Positions 62,433 to 64,000 of a stretch of 64,000 nucleotides of DNA are shown piece after piece. The stretch's first letter is position 1. Every line of letters starts with the position of its first letter. The notes under the pieces were generated by a model. It saw only the letters and a program-made list of their open reading frames with translations, searched no databases and was not told the origin of the DNA. Position numbers and translations under genes: made by a program. This DNA comes from Flavobacterium poyangense (GTDB taxonomy: Bacteria > Bacteroidota > Bacteroidia > Flavobacteriales > Flavobacteriaceae): the NCBI RefSeq assembly GCF_011751075.1, contig NZ_JAALLN010000005.1, positions 62,001-126,000 of the forward strand. The letters run 5' to 3'.

Positions 62433-62637
62433 TGCTTTTGTATTTTCAAATTGGATAAACTGTATGTCGGTTTATTTTGATGTTTTTTAGCTTAATGGCA
62501 TTGTTTATTAGTTAGCAGGATCAAAAAAAAGCGTATTGTAAATTTAGAAAATGCTTAGATTAATGGAATAATCAAGTCTGGATTTATAGTTTTTTGGATT
62601 AGAATTAATGGTAAACGTTTTAAAGCAATGAAAAAAC
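62433..62637. other. Gap between two hairpins
   Basis: No gene is supported. Because both neighbours are terminator-like, a short RNA between them is conceivable, but I see no consensus promoter. Confidence 0.25.
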
Positions 62638-62670
62638 AAAAAGTGAAAATCTAAAATGTTCACTTTTTTT
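62638..62670. terminator. Second terminator-like hairpin
   Basis: AAAAAGTGAA (62638-62647) pairs with TTCACTTTTT (62659-62668) and is followed by T. It lies about 245 bases beyond the hairpin at 62395 and 445 bases before the collagen-like gene. Confidence 0.6.
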
Positions 62671-63114
62671 ATACTTAGTCAATTGCTTTCGCACAGATTG
62701 GCTTCATTCTTTGTTGGTACAAATTTGTTTTAGAATAAAAAGACTTAATACTGGAACATAACTTTTCTTCCATTTAAAAATGAAAAATACACTATTGCTT
62801 TTTGCTCTTCTCTAAATAGTGTCCATTTCTGTTCTAATTTATTCACTTTGTTTACTTGTAAGTCTTGAAAGAAGGTGACAATTGAATTGGTTTTGCCGTA
62901 CACTAAAGCAATTAACAAAATGTGTTTTTATATCACAGAAAATCAAAAATAATAAAACAATAATATATTAAAATTTTACTAAGGAATACTTTGTAAAATG
63001 TTTTAAATGTTAAAGTGGATACTTCAAATATCAATTCGAATAGCACATCAGTAAAGTGGATTTGTTAATAATTGGACTACTTTTTTACTTAGCGTCAAAT
63101 TAAAAAGAATTTAT
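62671..63114. other. Gap before the collagen-like gene
   Basis: AT-rich sequence without supported gene or repeat. The upstream control of the collagen-like gene is presumably here, but no full TANNTTTG box was found. Confidence 0.35.
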
Positions 63115-64000
63115 ATGAAAAAAGAGGTACTTGGTTTCTTCACATTGTTTCTTATAGGAGGTCATGTTAGTAATGCTCAGGTTGGAATTGGAACTCTTGT
63201 TCCTAATGCATCAGCCCAGTTAGACGTTACTGTCGCTAATGGATTAAATAAAGGGATATTAATTCCTAGAATTTCTCTTAAAGGTACAACAGATGTTACT
63301 ACTATTCAGAATGGAAATGTTGAGAGCCTTTTGGTTTTTAACACGGCAACTATTTTAGACGTAACACCCGGATATTATTATTGGTTTAATAATAAATGGA
63401 ATAGGATGGTAATTTCGGATGAATTGAAAAATTTATCAGGGTCAAATGGTCTTCCAGGAGGAGCCGGAGCCCCAGGTACTCCGGGAGTAAACATCCCTGC
63501 AGGAGTAAATTTCTATTTTGATACAGCTACAAAGATTGTGTATGCACTAATTCCGGGGATGAATCCTTCATTAAAAGCAAGTTGGGTTTCTTTAAATGGT
63601 AAAAATGGATTGGACGGTTCAAATGGTATTGCTGGGGCAAATGGCGCACCTGGTGTTCCGGGTACACCAGCGATTGACAGTAGTACCGAAATGTATGTAG
63701 ATTATACTACAGGAATTGTTTATGTACGTGACCCGAAAGATAAAACCAAATGGATGGCGGTGAGTAACGGTAAAGATGGTCTTCCTGGAGGAGCGGGAGC
63801 TCCAGGTACTCCGGGAGTAACTATACCAGCAGGAGCAACGTTCTATTTTGATACTGCAACAAAAGTAATGTATGCATTGATTCCCGGAGCAGATCCTTTA
63901 TTAAAAACAAGTTGGGTTTCTTTAAATGGTAAAAATGGACTGGACGGTTCAAATGGTATTGCTGGGGCAAATGGTGCACCAGGTGCTGCAGGTACACCGG
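63115..64000 (+). CDS. Collagen-like repeat surface protein, 5' part (cut by window end)
   Basis: An ATG at 63115 opens a frame that stays open to the window end (295 codons seen). The signal peptide is KKEVLGFFTLFLIGGHVSNAQ. Residues 22-110 form the Bacteroidetes surface module (VGIGTLVPNASAQLDV, GILIPRISLKG, SLLVFNTATILDVTPGYYYWFNNKW). From about residue 110 there are Gly-x-y collagen-like stretches (GLPGGAGAPGTPGV, GLDGSNGIAGANGAPGVPGTP) alternating with short domains (FYFDTATKIVYALIPG, MYVDYTTGIVYVRDP). The DNA repeats with a period near 330 bases (63444 and 63774). It resembles the N-terminus of the protein at 9200. Likely a cell-surface fibre. Its C-terminus is not visible. Confidence 0.85.
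   Translation, partial: MKKEVLGFFTLFLIGGHVSNAQVGIGTLVPNASAQLDVTVANGLNKGILIPRISLKGTTDVTTIQNGNVESLLVFNTATILDVTPGYYYWFNNKWNRMVISDELKNLSGSNGLPGGAGAPGTPGVNIPAGVNFYFDTATKIVYALIPGMNPSLKASWVSLNGKNGLDGSNGIAGANGAPGVPGTPAIDSSTEMYVDYTTGIVYVRDPKDKTKWMAVSNGKDGLPGGAGAPGTPGVTIPAGATFYFDTATKVMYALIPGADPLLKTSWVSLNGKNGLDGSNGIAGANGAPGAAGTP

Overview
The window looks like a Flavobacterium chromosome (Bacteroidetes). The signs are low GC, A-rich gene starts with few Shine-Dalgarno sequences, -7 boxes of the TANNTTTG type, type IX secretion (T9SS) sorting domains, PorP/SprF, a SprB-repeat adhesin, and a b558-type succinate dehydrogenase in the order sdhC-sdhA-sdhB. I see no rRNA, tRNA, CRISPR array or intact transposase. 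The host assignment is inferred from gene families.

Region 1 (1-10.6 kb) holds small stress and regulatory genes: a secreted PepSY-like protein, an AraC regulator with a short-chain dehydrogenase, a 2H phosphoesterase, two tandem AraC-type regulators, a YcxB-like membrane protein, two receiver-like orphan proteins, a histone H1-like protein and a YegP-like protein. A nested hairpin repeat (2545-2902) and a possible small RNA (about 4130-4350) lie between them.

Region 2 (10.7-31 kb) is metabolic and transport: a serine hydrolase, a DUF2911 protein, a VOC protein, and a tight ABC ATPase / TonB receptor / two-permease operon. Upstream of that operon is a His/Cys-rich exported protein whose promoter carries a GCAAC-N3-GTTGC palindrome, which suggests metal-responsive control. 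Next come a MocR regulator, a flavin monooxygenase, RhuM, an epimerase-like protein, a DUF6169 gene broken by a TGA codon with a 49-residue ORF overlapping its start, an OsmC-hydrolase pair divergent from oxyR, and a Na+/H+ antiporter.

Region 3 (30.7-43.4 kb) is a surface locus. It contains a 3343-residue T9SS-exported adhesin with 33 SprB repeats, an outer-membrane barrel in the same operon, a SAM methyltransferase and a solitary phage tail-collar-type protein. The tail-collar gene shares a precisely spaced promoter element with an unknown gene at 53.7-54.7 kb.

Region 4 (43.9-54.7 kb) is an envelope thiol/heavy-metal cluster (Cys-rich peptide, two HMA proteins, TlpA thioredoxin, membrane protein, DsbD), followed by sdhCAB and a META-domain lipoprotein.

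Region 5 (54.9-64 kb) holds a secreted unknown protein, a T9SS type B sorting-domain protein with a PorP/SprF partner, a LytS-type kinase with its LytTR regulator, and the start of a collagen-like surface protein cut by the window end. Intergenic space carries a family of long hairpin repeats, REP-like palindromes and 8-bp minisatellites.
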